Source of the DNA: Novosphingobium aureum
Lineage (GTDB): Bacteria > Pseudomonadota > Alphaproteobacteria > Sphingomonadales > Sphingomonadaceae
Direction: 5' to 3'
DNA: 64,000 bases
Assembly (NCBI RefSeq): GCF_015865035.1
Contig: NZ_JADZGI010000005.1
Coordinates: 12,946-76,945, forward strand
The notes below the pieces were generated by a model. That model saw only the letters and a program-made list of their open reading frames with translations, was not told where the DNA came from and searched no databases. Made by a program: the position numbers and the translations under genes. Numbering within the stretch: the first letter of the stretch is position 1; each line of letters starts with the position of its first letter. Of the stretch, positions 9,389 through 18,356 are shown piece after piece.

Positions 9389-9742
9389 ATGCAACCACGC
9401 GAAGTTGTCGAGACCTGGGTCGAGCGCTTCAACGCGGGCGATGCGGCGGGCCTTGCCGCGCTCTATGCGCCTGACGCGGTCAACCACCAGGTCACTCAGG
9501 CCGCGGTCGAGGGCCGCCCTGCGATCCGCGCCATGTTCGAGGCCGAATTCGTCGCCGCGAACATGACCTGCATCGTGGAGGCGATCCACGAGGCGGGCGA
9601 AGTCGTGGCACTCGAATGGAGCGATCCGCTGGGCCTTCGCGGCTGCGGTTTCTTTACCGTGCGCGAGGGACTGATCGTGTTCCAGCGCGGCTACTGGGAC
9701 AAGCTCTCGTTCCTGCGGATGCACGACCTGCCGATCGAGTAA
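9389..9742 (+). CDS. NTF2/SnoaL-like small protein
   Basis: A 117-residue protein starting with VVETWVERFNAGDAAGLAALYAPDAVNHQV, the first helices and strand of a SnoaL-like NTF2 fold; the length is usual for the family. No signal peptide is seen. It begins 20 bases after the LOG-type gene and is probably co-transcribed. It ends only 10 bases from the convergent end of the purine operon (9753), so termination signals must lie inside coding sequence. Its ligand or reaction is unknown. Confidence 0.7.
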   Translation: MQPREVVETWVERFNAGDAAGLAALYAPDAVNHQVTQAAVEGRPAIRAMFEAEFVAANMTCIVEAIHEAGEVVALEWSDPLGLRGCGFFTVREGLIVFQRGYWDKLSFLRMHDLPIE

Positions 9743-9752
9743 GCGCCCATCC

Positions 9753-10271
9753 TCAGGCGAACCCGGCGCGGTCCAGCAGTGCCCGCAAGTCCACATCGTC
9801 GTGCGCTGCCAGCGCCAGCATGGCGCCATAGGGATCGCCGGAAAGACCGAGCACGCGCGCAAAGGCGGGTTCGGTCTTCGCGCCCTGCGCGCGCAGTGCC
9901 ATGACCGCACCGCGCAAGCTTTCGCCGCCAAGCGCCAGGAGGCGCTGCTCGACCTCGAAATGCAGCCAGCCCGCCTGCTGCGCGACCGGCAAAGGTGCGG
10001 CGAATACCTCGACAGGCACGCTCTCTACCGTGAAGCAGGCAATCAGCGGGCGCGGATCGCGCCGCCACTGGTACATCGCGAAGCCCGGCCTCCAGCAATG
10101 CTGCGCCCACAAGCAACCCGTGACCTCCCCCGGATCGCGCGCATGGCACAAGAGGTCGACGTCGCTGCCCTCAAGCGCGAGGCCGAGCGGGAATGTCCCC
10201 GCAACGCGCACATCGAACCTGGCTAGCTGGTCGAGCAGGCCCGAGGCATCCAGCGCCTCGCGCCAGTTCAC
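9753..10271 (-). CDS. DUF4269-type protein, last gene of the purine operon
   Basis: A 172-residue protein starting at the GTG at 10271, which forms a GTGA overlap with the stop of the upstream nucleoside hydrolase. The longer open frame upstream is a shadow of that gene. Residues about 20-40 read FDVRVAGTFPLGLALEGSDVD, which has the Gly...Ser-Asp-x-Asp pattern of nucleotidyltransferase-fold proteins and fits the DUF4269 family. Possible further metal or nucleotide residues are in VESVPVEVFAAPLPV. No function is established for the family. Its place at the end of a strictly purine-related operon suggests a nucleotide-linked role. Confidence 0.7.
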   Translation of the reverse strand: MNWREALDASGLLDQLARFDVRVAGTFPLGLALEGSDVDLLCHARDPGEVTGCLWAQHCWRPGFAMYQWRRDPRPLIACFTVESVPVEVFAAPLPVAQQAGWLHFEVEQRLLALGGESLRGAVMALRAQGAKTEPAFARVLGLSGDPYGAMLALAAHDDVDLRALLDRAGFA

Positions 10272-11386
10272 GGCCTCGCGGCGCTCTCGCGCGCCTTGCC
10301 CTGCGCCATCGTGCGCACCATCAGTGCCTCGAGCCGCGCCGGGTCGATTTCGAGCACGACCTGTGCGCGCTGCTCGCCAAGGCCCGGACGATAGGGTCCG
10401 TGCCAGCTGAGCATGTCGCCGTAGCTCGGCCCGAACTGGGTGTCGTAGTCGATGTAGAGTTCCTCGGCGCGTGTCACCATGCCCGGATCGAGCAGATAGC
10501 CCGCTACGATCTCGTCCCACATCGGAAAGCCGGGCTCCATGTCCGAGATGAAAGCGCCGACCTCGCGCGGAGCGGCCTTCGCCATGCGCTCCAGCAACGC
10601 GGCGCTGCGTTCGGTCGAGGTCGAGGGATCGACCGGGATCACCGTCAGCTTGCGCCAGGGGCTGTGCGAGACGATGCTCGCCGCCTCGGGATCGAAGCGT
10701 GCGTTGAATTCGCGGCGGGGCGTATTGACGAATTCGCGCGCGAACTGCGCCGCCGCCTCGCCTTCGCGCACCTGTCGTGGATTGAGGCTGCCGCCCATGT
10801 AGACCAGCTCGCCCACCAGCGAGGCGAACTGCGGATCGAGCCGCTGCGCCAGCGCGAGATTGGTGAGCGGGCCGCAGGCGACGATGGTGATCTCGCCGGG
10901 ATGCTCGTGGACCATGCGGATGAGGTAGTTGGCCGCGATCTCGCCGCTGACCTTACCCTTGGGGTTGCCCCAGGGCACGTCGAGCGGATCGTGTGGCCCA
11001 TGATGGACGGGCAGGCTCTGGCGGGTCGGTTCGACCCATTCCTTCATCCATGCCCCCTTCCAGACGAGCTTTCCGTAAAGCGCTTCCCAGCGCTCGGTCA
11101 GCGCCTCGGAATTGAGCAGCGGATAAGTCGCCCCCTGCGCCACCGGGACGTCCTCGCGGCGCGCGATCTCGAGGCCGCGCAGGACCATGCCCGCCGCCTG
11201 GTTGGCCCAGGCATTGCCCGAGACGGTGGTGATCCCGAGCACTTCGACATCGCTGCTCTCGAGCAGCATGAGGTGCATCAGCGCGAAGCCCTCGTCGTCG
11301 ATGATGACCTTGCGCGGTGCGGCCTGCGCCAGCGATGCGCTCAGCAGCGCGAGGAGAACGAGGAGCCCGCGCAGCAAGGTGCGCAT
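10268..11386 (-). CDS. Secreted nucleoside hydrolase with an altered metal motif
   Basis: A 372-residue protein with a Sec signal peptide (RGLLVLLALLSASLAQA, cut near residue 22), so probably periplasmic. The IUNH fold is shown by VLGITTVSGN, IVACGPLTNLALA and YMGGSL near the middle, and FNARFDPEAA. It should release the base from ribonucleosides. It is unusual at the active site: the usual DTDPGxDD motif is shortened to IIDDEGF, losing the Asp pair, and the late catalytic His-Asp is Trp-Asp (PMWDE). The signal peptide and TGATG coupling to the deaminase gene support a role in supplying bases from outside. Confidence 0.8.
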   Translation of the reverse strand: MRTLLRGLLVLLALLSASLAQAAPRKVIIDDEGFALMHLMLLESSDVEVLGITTVSGNAWANQAAGMVLRGLEIARREDVPVAQGATYPLLNSEALTERWEALYGKLVWKGAWMKEWVEPTRQSLPVHHGPHDPLDVPWGNPKGKVSGEIAANYLIRMVHEHPGEITIVACGPLTNLALAQRLDPQFASLVGELVYMGGSLNPRQVREGEAAAQFAREFVNTPRREFNARFDPEAASIVSHSPWRKLTVIPVDPSTSTERSAALLERMAKAAPREVGAFISDMEPGFPMWDEIVAGYLLDPGMVTRAEELYIDYDTQFGPSYGDMLSWHGPYRPGLGEQRAQVVLEIDPARLEALMVRTMAQGKARESAARP

Positions 11387-12402
11387 CAGGCTTGAGCCCC
11401 GACGTAAGCGTCGATCGCCGCCATGTGACGCGCGATCGCATCGGCGGGCAGGAACGAGCCTGTGAAGCTGTTGCGCGCGATCGTCACCAGATCGTCGCGT
11501 GTGAGGCCGCGTGCATCGGCGACCGCCCGGTAATTGTCGGCGATGTAGCCGCCGAAATAGGCCGGATCGTCCGAGTTCAGCGTCGCCTTGAGCCCGGCCT
11601 GCAACATGCGGTCGATCGGGTGCTGCGCGATGTCGTCGATCACGCAGAGCTTCAGGTTCGAGAGCGGGCAGACGGTCAGCGTCATGCCCATCTCGGCAAG
11701 CCTTTGCGTCAGCACCGGGTCCTCCAGCGCGCGGTTGCCGTGGTCGATTCGATCCGCCTCGATCAGGTCGAGCGCCTGATAGACGTATTCGGGCGGCCCT
11801 TCCTCCCCGGCATGGAGCGTGATCTTGAGGCCCTTCTCGCGTGCGGCAGCCAGAACCTGCGCGAACTTGACCGGGGGATGGCCAAGCTCGCTGGAATCAA
11901 GGCCCACCGCAGTGATCCTGTCGAGCCAGGGCTCGGCCATGGCCAGCGTCTCGAAAGCGGCCTCCTCGCTGAGGTGGCGCAGGAACGAGAGGATCAGCTG
12001 GCTGGTCATGCCATGCTTCGCCTCGGCCTCGGCCATGGCCGAGAGCAGTCCCTCGATCACCTCGGCGAAGGGGATGCCGCGGTCGGTGTGGGTCTGGGGG
12101 TCGAACATGATCTCGGCATGGACCACGCCATCTTGCGCCGCGCGCTCGAAATAGGCCATCGCCATGTCGTGGAAGTCCTGGCGGGTGCGCAGCACGTTCG
12201 CGCCAGCGTAGTAGATGTCGAGGAAGTCCTGCAGGCGGGTGAAGGCATAGGCCGCGCGCACGTCCTCGACGCTCTCGTAAGGAATTTCGACGCCATTGCG
12301 CTGCGCCAGCTCGAACATCAGTTCGGGCTCGAGGCTGCCCTCGATGTGCAGGTGCAGTTCGGCCTTGGGCAGGCCGGCGATGAAGCTGTCGAGATCGGTC
12401 AT
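11386..12402 (-). CDS. Adenine deaminase (adenosine-deaminase fold)
   Basis: A 338-residue zinc amidohydrolase that converts adenine to hypoxanthine and ammonia. Zinc and substrate motifs are KAELHLHIEGSLEPE at 13-27, TLHAGEEGPPEY, RIDHGN and LNSDDPAYFGGY. The last, with DDPAYFGGY, is characteristic of the adenine-specific branch rather than adenosine deaminase. There is no signal peptide, so it acts in the cytoplasm after base import. The start overlaps the guanine deaminase stop by one base (TAATG) and its stop overlaps the nucleoside hydrolase start, giving tight coupling. Confidence 0.85.
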   Translation of the reverse strand: MTDLDSFIAGLPKAELHLHIEGSLEPELMFELAQRNGVEIPYESVEDVRAAYAFTRLQDFLDIYYAGANVLRTRQDFHDMAMAYFERAAQDGVVHAEIMFDPQTHTDRGIPFAEVIEGLLSAMAEAEAKHGMTSQLILSFLRHLSEEAAFETLAMAEPWLDRITAVGLDSSELGHPPVKFAQVLAAAREKGLKITLHAGEEGPPEYVYQALDLIEADRIDHGNRALEDPVLTQRLAEMGMTLTVCPLSNLKLCVIDDIAQHPIDRMLQAGLKATLNSDDPAYFGGYIADNYRAVADARGLTRDDLVTIARNSFTGSFLPADAIARHMAAIDAYVGAQA

Positions 12403-13691
12403 TACAAGGTCCTTTGCCAGGCGCTTTCACCCATCACGTAAGTGCGCGCCACGGAGCGGTCGTCGGCGAGAATCTGGAGGGCGAAGAGCCGTTCCGCAAG
12501 GCTCGCGCCCCGGGTCCGGCGTGCAAGGAGCGGCGTCGCGGCGCAGTCGAGCACGACGAAATCGGCCTCCTGCCCCACCTCCAGCGCGCCGACCTTGTCG
12601 GCGATACCGAGCAGGCGCGCGCTTCCGGCGGTCGCGAGATGGAGCGCGCGGAAGGGATCGAGCCGGTCCTCGCGCGCGAGCGCTGCCTGATAGGCGAGAC
12701 CCGCCGTGTGCAGCATCGAGAAGGTCGTGCCCGCACCGATATCGGTGCCGAGCCCCAGCTTGAGCTTATGGCGATCCGCCTGCCCGAAGTCGAAATGCCC
12801 CGAGCCCAGGAACAGGTTCGAGCTCGGGCATACCGCGATCCCCGCGCCGCTCTCGGCAAGGCGCGCGCAGGACCGCTCGGACAAGTGGATGCCATGGGCG
12901 AAGACCGAGCGGTCGGTGACGAGGCCGAAGCGGTCGTAGACGTCGAGATAGTCCGCCGCCATCGGAAAGCGTTCGGCGACGGCGGCGCATTCGTGCACGT
13001 TCTCGGCCAGATGGGTGTGCATCAGCGCATCCGGGTGCGCGGCCAGAAATTGCCCTGCATCGGCCAGCTGCGCGTCACTCGAGGTCAGCGCGAAGCGAGG
13101 GGTCAGCGCGTAGCCCAGCCGCCCGCGCCCGCGCCAGCGGCGGATCAGCGCCTCGCTCTCGGCACGACCGCTCGCGGGCGTGTCGCGCAGCCCCTCGGGG
13201 CCAAGATCCATCAGCACCTTGCCCGAGATCAGGCGCATCCCGCGCGCGAGCGCCGCCTCGAACAGGGCGTCGACCGAGTGTTCGTGCACGGTCGGGAAGA
13301 CCAGCGCACTCGTCGTGCCATTGCGCAGCAGTTCGGTGAAGAAGGCCTCGGAGAGCGCATCGGCATGGGCGCGCTCGACGAAGGCCTTCTCGGCAGGGAA
13401 GATGTGCCGGTCGAGCCAGTCGAGCAGCTGCTCGCCATGCGCGGCAATGCGGTCCATCTGCGGGTAGTGGACATGGGCATCGATGAAGCCGGGCACGACG
13501 ACGCCGGGCAGCGTCTCGACCGGGACATCCGGGAAGCGCGGCGAGATTTCCTCGAAGGGGCCGCGCGCAATGACGATGCCTTTTTCGACGACGAGCATGC
13601 CGTCGGCCTCGTGGCGCACGGCAGCGGCGTCCTCGCGCGGGTCGGTGCCCACCGAAAGCAGTTCGCCGCGAAAGGCGCGCAAGCCGCTCAT
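12402..13691 (-). CDS. guaD: Guanine deaminase
   Basis: A 429-residue zinc-dependent amidohydrolase that turns guanine into xanthine. Metal ligands appear in PGFIDAHVHYPQ (about 67-78), MHTHLAENVHE, FAHGIHLS and LGTDIGAGTTFS. PSSNLFLGSGHFD is diagnostic for guanine deaminase. It sits between adenine deaminase and the xanthine dehydrogenase genes, so both purine branches meet at xanthine dehydrogenase. It overlaps xdhC by four bases. Confidence 0.9.
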   Translation of the reverse strand: MSGLRAFRGELLSVGTDPREDAAAVRHEADGMLVVEKGIVIARGPFEEISPRFPDVPVETLPGVVVPGFIDAHVHYPQMDRIAAHGEQLLDWLDRHIFPAEKAFVERAHADALSEAFFTELLRNGTTSALVFPTVHEHSVDALFEAALARGMRLISGKVLMDLGPEGLRDTPASGRAESEALIRRWRGRGRLGYALTPRFALTSSDAQLADAGQFLAAHPDALMHTHLAENVHECAAVAERFPMAADYLDVYDRFGLVTDRSVFAHGIHLSERSCARLAESGAGIAVCPSSNLFLGSGHFDFGQADRHKLKLGLGTDIGAGTTFSMLHTAGLAYQAALAREDRLDPFRALHLATAGSARLLGIADKVGALEVGQEADFVVLDCAATPLLARRTRGASLAERLFALQILADDRSVARTYVMGESAWQRTL

Positions 13692-14605
13692 GCACCCCTC
13701 AGCTGCAAGAGCTGCGCAAGCACGGCGATGGCGATCACGTCGGGCTCCTTGCCCTTGACGCCCGGCACACCGATCGGCGCGGTGAGGCGCGCGAGGGCTT
13801 CGTCACCGATACCGTCCGCCTTCAGGCGCGAGCGGAACCGGGCGATCTTGGTCGAGGAGCCGATGAGACCGACGAAGGCCACCGGAACGCGCCCCAGCGC
13901 GGTCAGTGTCAGATGGTAGTCGAGCGGGTGGTCGTGCGTGAGGATGGCGATCGCCGCATCTGCAGGCGCCTCCTCGATGCAATGCGCAATGTCCTCGGGC
14001 GCGACCACGGTGACCCCATCGATGCCTTCGAGCTCGGGCCGCGTGTCGAACCAGGCCAGCTGCAGCGGCAACCCGGTCGCATGGCGCGCGATGGCCTGCC
14101 CGACATGGCCTGCGCCGAAGAGGTAGAACGGACGCGGGCGCTCGCCCACCGGCTCGATAATGCGCGTGCCCGCCCCGGGCCTTTCGCCGCGCGCGGACTG
14201 GCGGGTCGCGGTCTCGCGATCGTGAATACGGCGCGTGACCCGCTCTTCGCAGAGGCTGGTCTCGAGCATGCGGCCGACTTGCGCATCGTGCAGCCAGTCG
14301 AGGCCTTCAGGATCGAGATGCTCGATCAGCAGCCGCACCCGCCCGCCGCAGCATTGCCCGAGCAAGGGGCCGAGCGGGTAGTCCTGCACGCGCCATGTGC
14401 CCGGCGCGAGATCGAGCATCGCACGCGCCTGTTCGACAGCGCGGTACTCGAGCTGTCCGCCACCGATGGTGCCTTGCTGACCTTCAGCGCTCACCAACAT
14501 GCGCGTGCCCGCGCCGCGCGGCGCGGAGCCTTCGGTCGCGAGCACCGATACCAGCGCGCAAGGCCCTTCCCCGCGCTGTCGCAGCCAGCCGATCCATTGC
14601 GTCAT
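13688..14605 (-). CDS. xdhC: Xanthine dehydrogenase accessory protein XdhC
   Basis: A 305-residue chaperone that sulfurates and inserts the molybdenum cofactor into xanthine dehydrogenase. The N-terminal XdhC domain includes GGGQLEYRAVEQARAML near residues 47-63 and CCGGRVRLLIE. The C-terminal Rossmann domain has LFGAGHVGQAIARHA and ends with the conserved VGLIGSSTKIARFRSRL...LTAPIGV. It overlaps xdhB upstream (14602-14605) and guaD downstream (13688-13691) by four bases each, as expected for a dedicated chaperone made together with its target. Confidence 0.9.
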   Translation of the reverse strand: MTQWIGWLRQRGEGPCALVSVLATEGSAPRGAGTRMLVSAEGQQGTIGGGQLEYRAVEQARAMLDLAPGTWRVQDYPLGPLLGQCCGGRVRLLIEHLDPEGLDWLHDAQVGRMLETSLCEERVTRRIHDRETATRQSARGERPGAGTRIIEPVGERPRPFYLFGAGHVGQAIARHATGLPLQLAWFDTRPELEGIDGVTVVAPEDIAHCIEEAPADAAIAILTHDHPLDYHLTLTALGRVPVAFVGLIGSSTKIARFRSRLKADGIGDEALARLTAPIGVPGVKGKEPDVIAIAVLAQLLQLRGA

Positions 14606-16932
14606 GCGACAAGCGCCCCCTCGCGGTGCGCGTTAATAGCCTTGAGCACGCGCTCGGGCGTCGCCGGCGCATCGAGCGGGGGAAGTTCGCGCCGTTCGGG
14701 GGCCACGGCGGCGACCGCGCGGGTCAGCGCCGAGAACACCGAGATCGCCAGCATGAACGGCGGCTCGCCCACAGCCTTGGAGCGGTTGATCGTCGGCTCG
14801 ACGTTCTGTCCGTCCCACAGCGCGATCGAGAATCGTGCTGGCCGATCCGAGGCGGTCGGGATCTTGTAGGTCGCGGGGCTGTGCGTGAGCAGCCGCCCCT
14901 TGTCGTCCCAGACCAGCTCCTCGGTGGTCAGCCAGCCCTGACCCTGAATGAAACCGCCCTCGATCTGGCCCTTGTCGATCATCGGGTTGAGCGATGCGCC
15001 GACGTCATGGAGAATATCGACCGCCAGGACCTTGTGCTCGCCGGTGAGGGTATCCACCGCGACTTCGCTCACTGCAGCGCCATAGGCGAAGTAGTAGAAC
15101 GGCCGGCCCTTGTGGGCCTCGCGGTCGTAGGCGATGTCGGGCGTCGCGTAGAAGCCGGTCGAACTGAGCGAGACGCGCCCGATGTGCGCGCGCCGGGCCA
15201 CTTCGCCGAACGTCAGGCTGGCCGCTCCCGCCTGCACGCCTTCGGGCGTGAAGCGCACTTCCGCTTTGCGGCAACCATAAGTCCGGGCAAGGAAGCCGAC
15301 GAGACGCGCGCGAATCCTGCTGGCAGCATCGAAAGCGGCCATGCCGTTGAGGTCCGCGCCCGAGCTTGCCGCCGTCGCCGAGGTATTGGGCACCTTGTCG
15401 GTGCGCGTCGCGGTGCAGCGCACGCTCTCGATGGGCACGGCGAAGACATCGGCAACCACTTGCGCGACCTTGATGTAGACGCCCTGCCCCATCTCGGTGC
15501 CGCCATGGTTCACCTGGATCGAACCATCGGCGTAGACGTGGATCAGCGCACCCGCCTGATTGAGATGGGTCGTCGTGAAACTGATCCCGAACTTGACCGG
15601 AGTAAGCGCGATGCCCTTCTTGATCACCGCGCTATCCGCATTGAACGCCGCGATCTTCGCTGCGCGCTCGTCGTAGCGCGAGGAGGTGCGCAAGTGCGCG
15701 ATCATGTCCGGCGCGATGTTGTCGGCGACCTTCATCTCGTAAGGCGTCGTGTCGCGCCCCGGAGCATAGAGATTGGCGATACGCAGGTCGAGCGGCTCGC
15801 AGCCCAGATGCTGCGCGACATGATCCATGATCCGCTCGATCGCGAGCATGCCCTGCGGCCCGCCGAAGCCCCTGAACGCGGTCGCCGAGACGGTGTTGGT
15901 CTTCAGCCGCTCGGAAAGGATCTCGACGTCGGCTAGATAGTAGCAGTTGTCGGCATGGAACATCGCGCGGTCGTTGATCGCGGGGCTGAGATCGACCGTC
16001 GCCCCGCAAGGCGAGGAGAGCCCCAGCTTGAGCGCGAGGAGGCGCCCCGCATCGTCGAAGCCGACCTCGTAGGAGACCTCGAAGGGATGGCGCTTGCCGG
16101 TCGCGACCATGTCGTCGTCGCGGTCGAGCCGTAGCTTGGCCGGACGCCCGGTCTTCGCGGCGACGAGCGCGCTGGCCGCCGCGATCAGCGCGGCCTGCGT
16201 CTCCTTGCCGCCGAAGGCCCCGCCCATGCGGCGCACCTCGACCGTGACGTCGGCGCTGGTGAGGCCGAGCATGTGCGCGACGAGGTGCTGCACCTCGCTC
16301 GGGTGCTGGGTCGAACTGACGAGATGGACCTGTCCGTCCTCGCCCGGCGTCGCGACACAGACTTGCCCTTCGAGGTAGAAGTGGTCCTGTCCACCCATCT
16401 CGAAGCTGCCAGCGAGGCGTTGCGGTGCGCCCGCAAGTGCCTTGTCGGCATCTCCGCGCGCCATGCGCTGGGTCGGCTCGATCAGGCTCTGCGCAGCGCG
16501 GGCCTGCGCTGCCGTGACCAGCGCGGAGCGCGGCTCATAGGTGATCTCGCCGAGACGCGCGGCCCTGCGCGCGGCGTCGCGGCTCGTCGCGGCAACGAGG
16601 AACACCGGCTGGCCATGGCTGATGACCTCGCCATCGGCGAGCAGGCGATCGTCGTGCGCGACGGGTGAGACGTCGTTGGCGCAAGGAATGTCGGCAGCGG
16701 TGTAGACCGCAACCACACCCGGCGCCGCACGCACCGCCGCGAGGTCCATCGCGGTGATCGCCGCATGCGCCTCGCTCGCCATGCCGAAAGCGAGATGGAG
16801 CATGTCGCCGGGCTCGGCGAGGTCGTCGGCATAGCGCGCACTGCCGGTCACGTGGAGGTGCGCGCTTTCGTGCGGGTGCGAAGGCTTCTCGACGACCTGT
16901 GCGGCGGTGAAGGCGGGATCGCGCTCAGCCAT
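14602..16932 (-). CDS. xdhB: Xanthine dehydrogenase, molybdopterin-binding subunit
   Basis: The 776-residue large subunit, which hydroxylates hypoxanthine to xanthine and then to urate. It carries the usual order of motifs: HESAHLHVTGSARYADDL near the start, MGGAFGGKETQ, FRGFGGPQGM, and the catalytic region KAVGEPPFMLA, whose Glu acts on the molybdenum centre. The length matches bacterial XdhB. It is preceded by xdhA with an eight-base overlap and followed by xdhC. Confidence 0.92.
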   Translation of the reverse strand: MAERDPAFTAAQVVEKPSHPHESAHLHVTGSARYADDLAEPGDMLHLAFGMASEAHAAITAMDLAAVRAAPGVVAVYTAADIPCANDVSPVAHDDRLLADGEVISHGQPVFLVAATSRDAARRAARLGEITYEPRSALVTAAQARAAQSLIEPTQRMARGDADKALAGAPQRLAGSFEMGGQDHFYLEGQVCVATPGEDGQVHLVSSTQHPSEVQHLVAHMLGLTSADVTVEVRRMGGAFGGKETQAALIAAASALVAAKTGRPAKLRLDRDDDMVATGKRHPFEVSYEVGFDDAGRLLALKLGLSSPCGATVDLSPAINDRAMFHADNCYYLADVEILSERLKTNTVSATAFRGFGGPQGMLAIERIMDHVAQHLGCEPLDLRIANLYAPGRDTTPYEMKVADNIAPDMIAHLRTSSRYDERAAKIAAFNADSAVIKKGIALTPVKFGISFTTTHLNQAGALIHVYADGSIQVNHGGTEMGQGVYIKVAQVVADVFAVPIESVRCTATRTDKVPNTSATAASSGADLNGMAAFDAASRIRARLVGFLARTYGCRKAEVRFTPEGVQAGAASLTFGEVARRAHIGRVSLSSTGFYATPDIAYDREAHKGRPFYYFAYGAAVSEVAVDTLTGEHKVLAVDILHDVGASLNPMIDKGQIEGGFIQGQGWLTTEELVWDDKGRLLTHSPATYKIPTASDRPARFSIALWDGQNVEPTINRSKAVGEPPFMLAISVFSALTRAVAAVAPERRELPPLDAPATPERVLKAINAHREGALVA

Positions 16933-18355
16933 CGATGCTCTCCAGATCGAGAACCGAGACTGCCTTGCCCTGTTCGCGCAGATACAGGCGCACGAGCAGG
17001 TTGGCCGCGACTTCGAGCCGGTAGCCGGCCGATCCGCGCACGTCGCTCAAAGGGCTGAAATCATCCGCCAGTGCCTTGCCCGCCGCGACCATGGTTTCCA
17101 TCGCGAACGGCTTGCCCACGAGCGCGGCCTCGCATGCCGAAGCCCGGCGCGGGGTAGCCGCCATGCCGCCGAATGCCACGCGCGCGCCAGTTACGATGCC
17201 CTGCTCCAGCGTCAGCACAAAGGCGCCGCAGACGGCCGAGATGTCGCTGTCGAAGCGGCGCGAGAGTTTGCTCATCGCGATCACCGCATCCCCGGCAGGG
17301 CGCGGGATCGTTACCGTCTCGACGAATTCACCGGGGCGCAGGTCCTGCTTGCCGTAGTCGACGAAGAAGTCCTCGAGCGCGATGGTGCGCCTGCCCGATG
17401 CGCTGCGCAGAGTGAGCTCGGCACCCAGCGCGATCAGCGCGGGCGGTCCGTCACCGATCGGCGAACCATTGGCGATGTTGCCGCCGATGGTTCCGGCATT
17501 GCGCACCTGCAGCGCCGCGAAGCGCCGCCAGAGTTCGCCGAGATCGGGGTGCAGCCGCGCAAGCAGCGGATGCGCGTCGGCATGACGCACGTTGGCGCCA
17601 AGCACCAGTGCCTCCTCGGTCTCTTCGATCACGTCGAGCCCGGCAACGCCGCCGATGAAGATCACCGTGGCGAGTTCACGCAAGCCCTTAGTCACCCACA
17701 GGCCGACATCGGTAGCACCCGCGACGAGGGTCGCCTGGGGATATATCTCCAGCAGCGCGCAAAGCTCGTCGATGCTGCGCGGCACGAACCAGCGCCGCCC
17801 CTGCCACTCGCCCGAGGCGCCCTCGCTAGCGATCTTTGCCAGGGCCTCGACCAGCGCGCCATCATCCTGTTCGAGCCGCGCGACCTGCTCGCCTGCCTCG
17901 AGGATCGGGCCGTAGCCGGTGCAGCGGCACAAGTTGCCCGCGACCACGTCGGCAAGCGGCAAGTCACTGCCGCAAGCGCCGATCGCACGGCCATGCAGCG
18001 ACATGACAAAGCCGGGGGTGCAGAACCCGCATTGCGACGAGCCATTGGCCGCCATGCAGGCCTGCAACGCATTGGGCTCGCCCGCCGTCGAGAGACTCTC
18101 GACAGTCATGAGCGCCTTGCCGTGGAGCATCGGCAGGAACTGAATGCAGGCGTTGAGCGCCCGCCACGCGACCCTTGCCCCGTCAGCCGAAAGCTCGCCA
18201 ACCAGCACCGTGCAGGCCCCGCAGTCGCCTTCTGCGCAGCCTTCCTTGGTGCCGGTGCGCTGGCACGCATAGCGCAAGTAGTCGAGCACCGAGCCGGTGG
18301 GGTCGAGCCGGTCGAGATCGACCCGCTCGCCATCGAGAAGAAACGAAATGGCCAT
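16925..18355 (-). CDS. xdhA: Xanthine dehydrogenase, iron-sulfur and FAD subunit
   Basis: A 476-residue small subunit from the ATG at 18355; a longer open frame upstream is shadow of uraH. Two [2Fe-2S] clusters are complete: Cys40, 45, 48 and 70 (KEGCAEGDCGACTVL) and Cys109, 112, 143 and 145 (QCGFCTPGF...NLCRCTGYG). The FAD domain follows near residue 180 onward, with VAGATDVGLWVTK and NAGTIGGNIANGSPIGD. It passes electrons from the molybdenum centre to NAD+. It lies directly after uraH. Confidence 0.92.
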   Translation of the reverse strand: MAISFLLDGERVDLDRLDPTGSVLDYLRYACQRTGTKEGCAEGDCGACTVLVGELSADGARVAWRALNACIQFLPMLHGKALMTVESLSTAGEPNALQACMAANGSSQCGFCTPGFVMSLHGRAIGACGSDLPLADVVAGNLCRCTGYGPILEAGEQVARLEQDDGALVEALAKIASEGASGEWQGRRWFVPRSIDELCALLEIYPQATLVAGATDVGLWVTKGLRELATVIFIGGVAGLDVIEETEEALVLGANVRHADAHPLLARLHPDLGELWRRFAALQVRNAGTIGGNIANGSPIGDGPPALIALGAELTLRSASGRRTIALEDFFVDYGKQDLRPGEFVETVTIPRPAGDAVIAMSKLSRRFDSDISAVCGAFVLTLEQGIVTGARVAFGGMAATPRRASACEAALVGKPFAMETMVAAGKALADDFSPLSDVRGSAGYRLEVAANLLVRLYLREQGKAVSVLDLESIDG

Positions 18356-18356
18356 G

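Noticed and set aside
9801..11395. Plus-strand open frames of 141-400 residues opposite the purine operon
   Set aside because: They mirror the antisense of well-supported genes, have no ribosome site and no family-like sequence; GC-rich DNA produces such frames throughout the operon.
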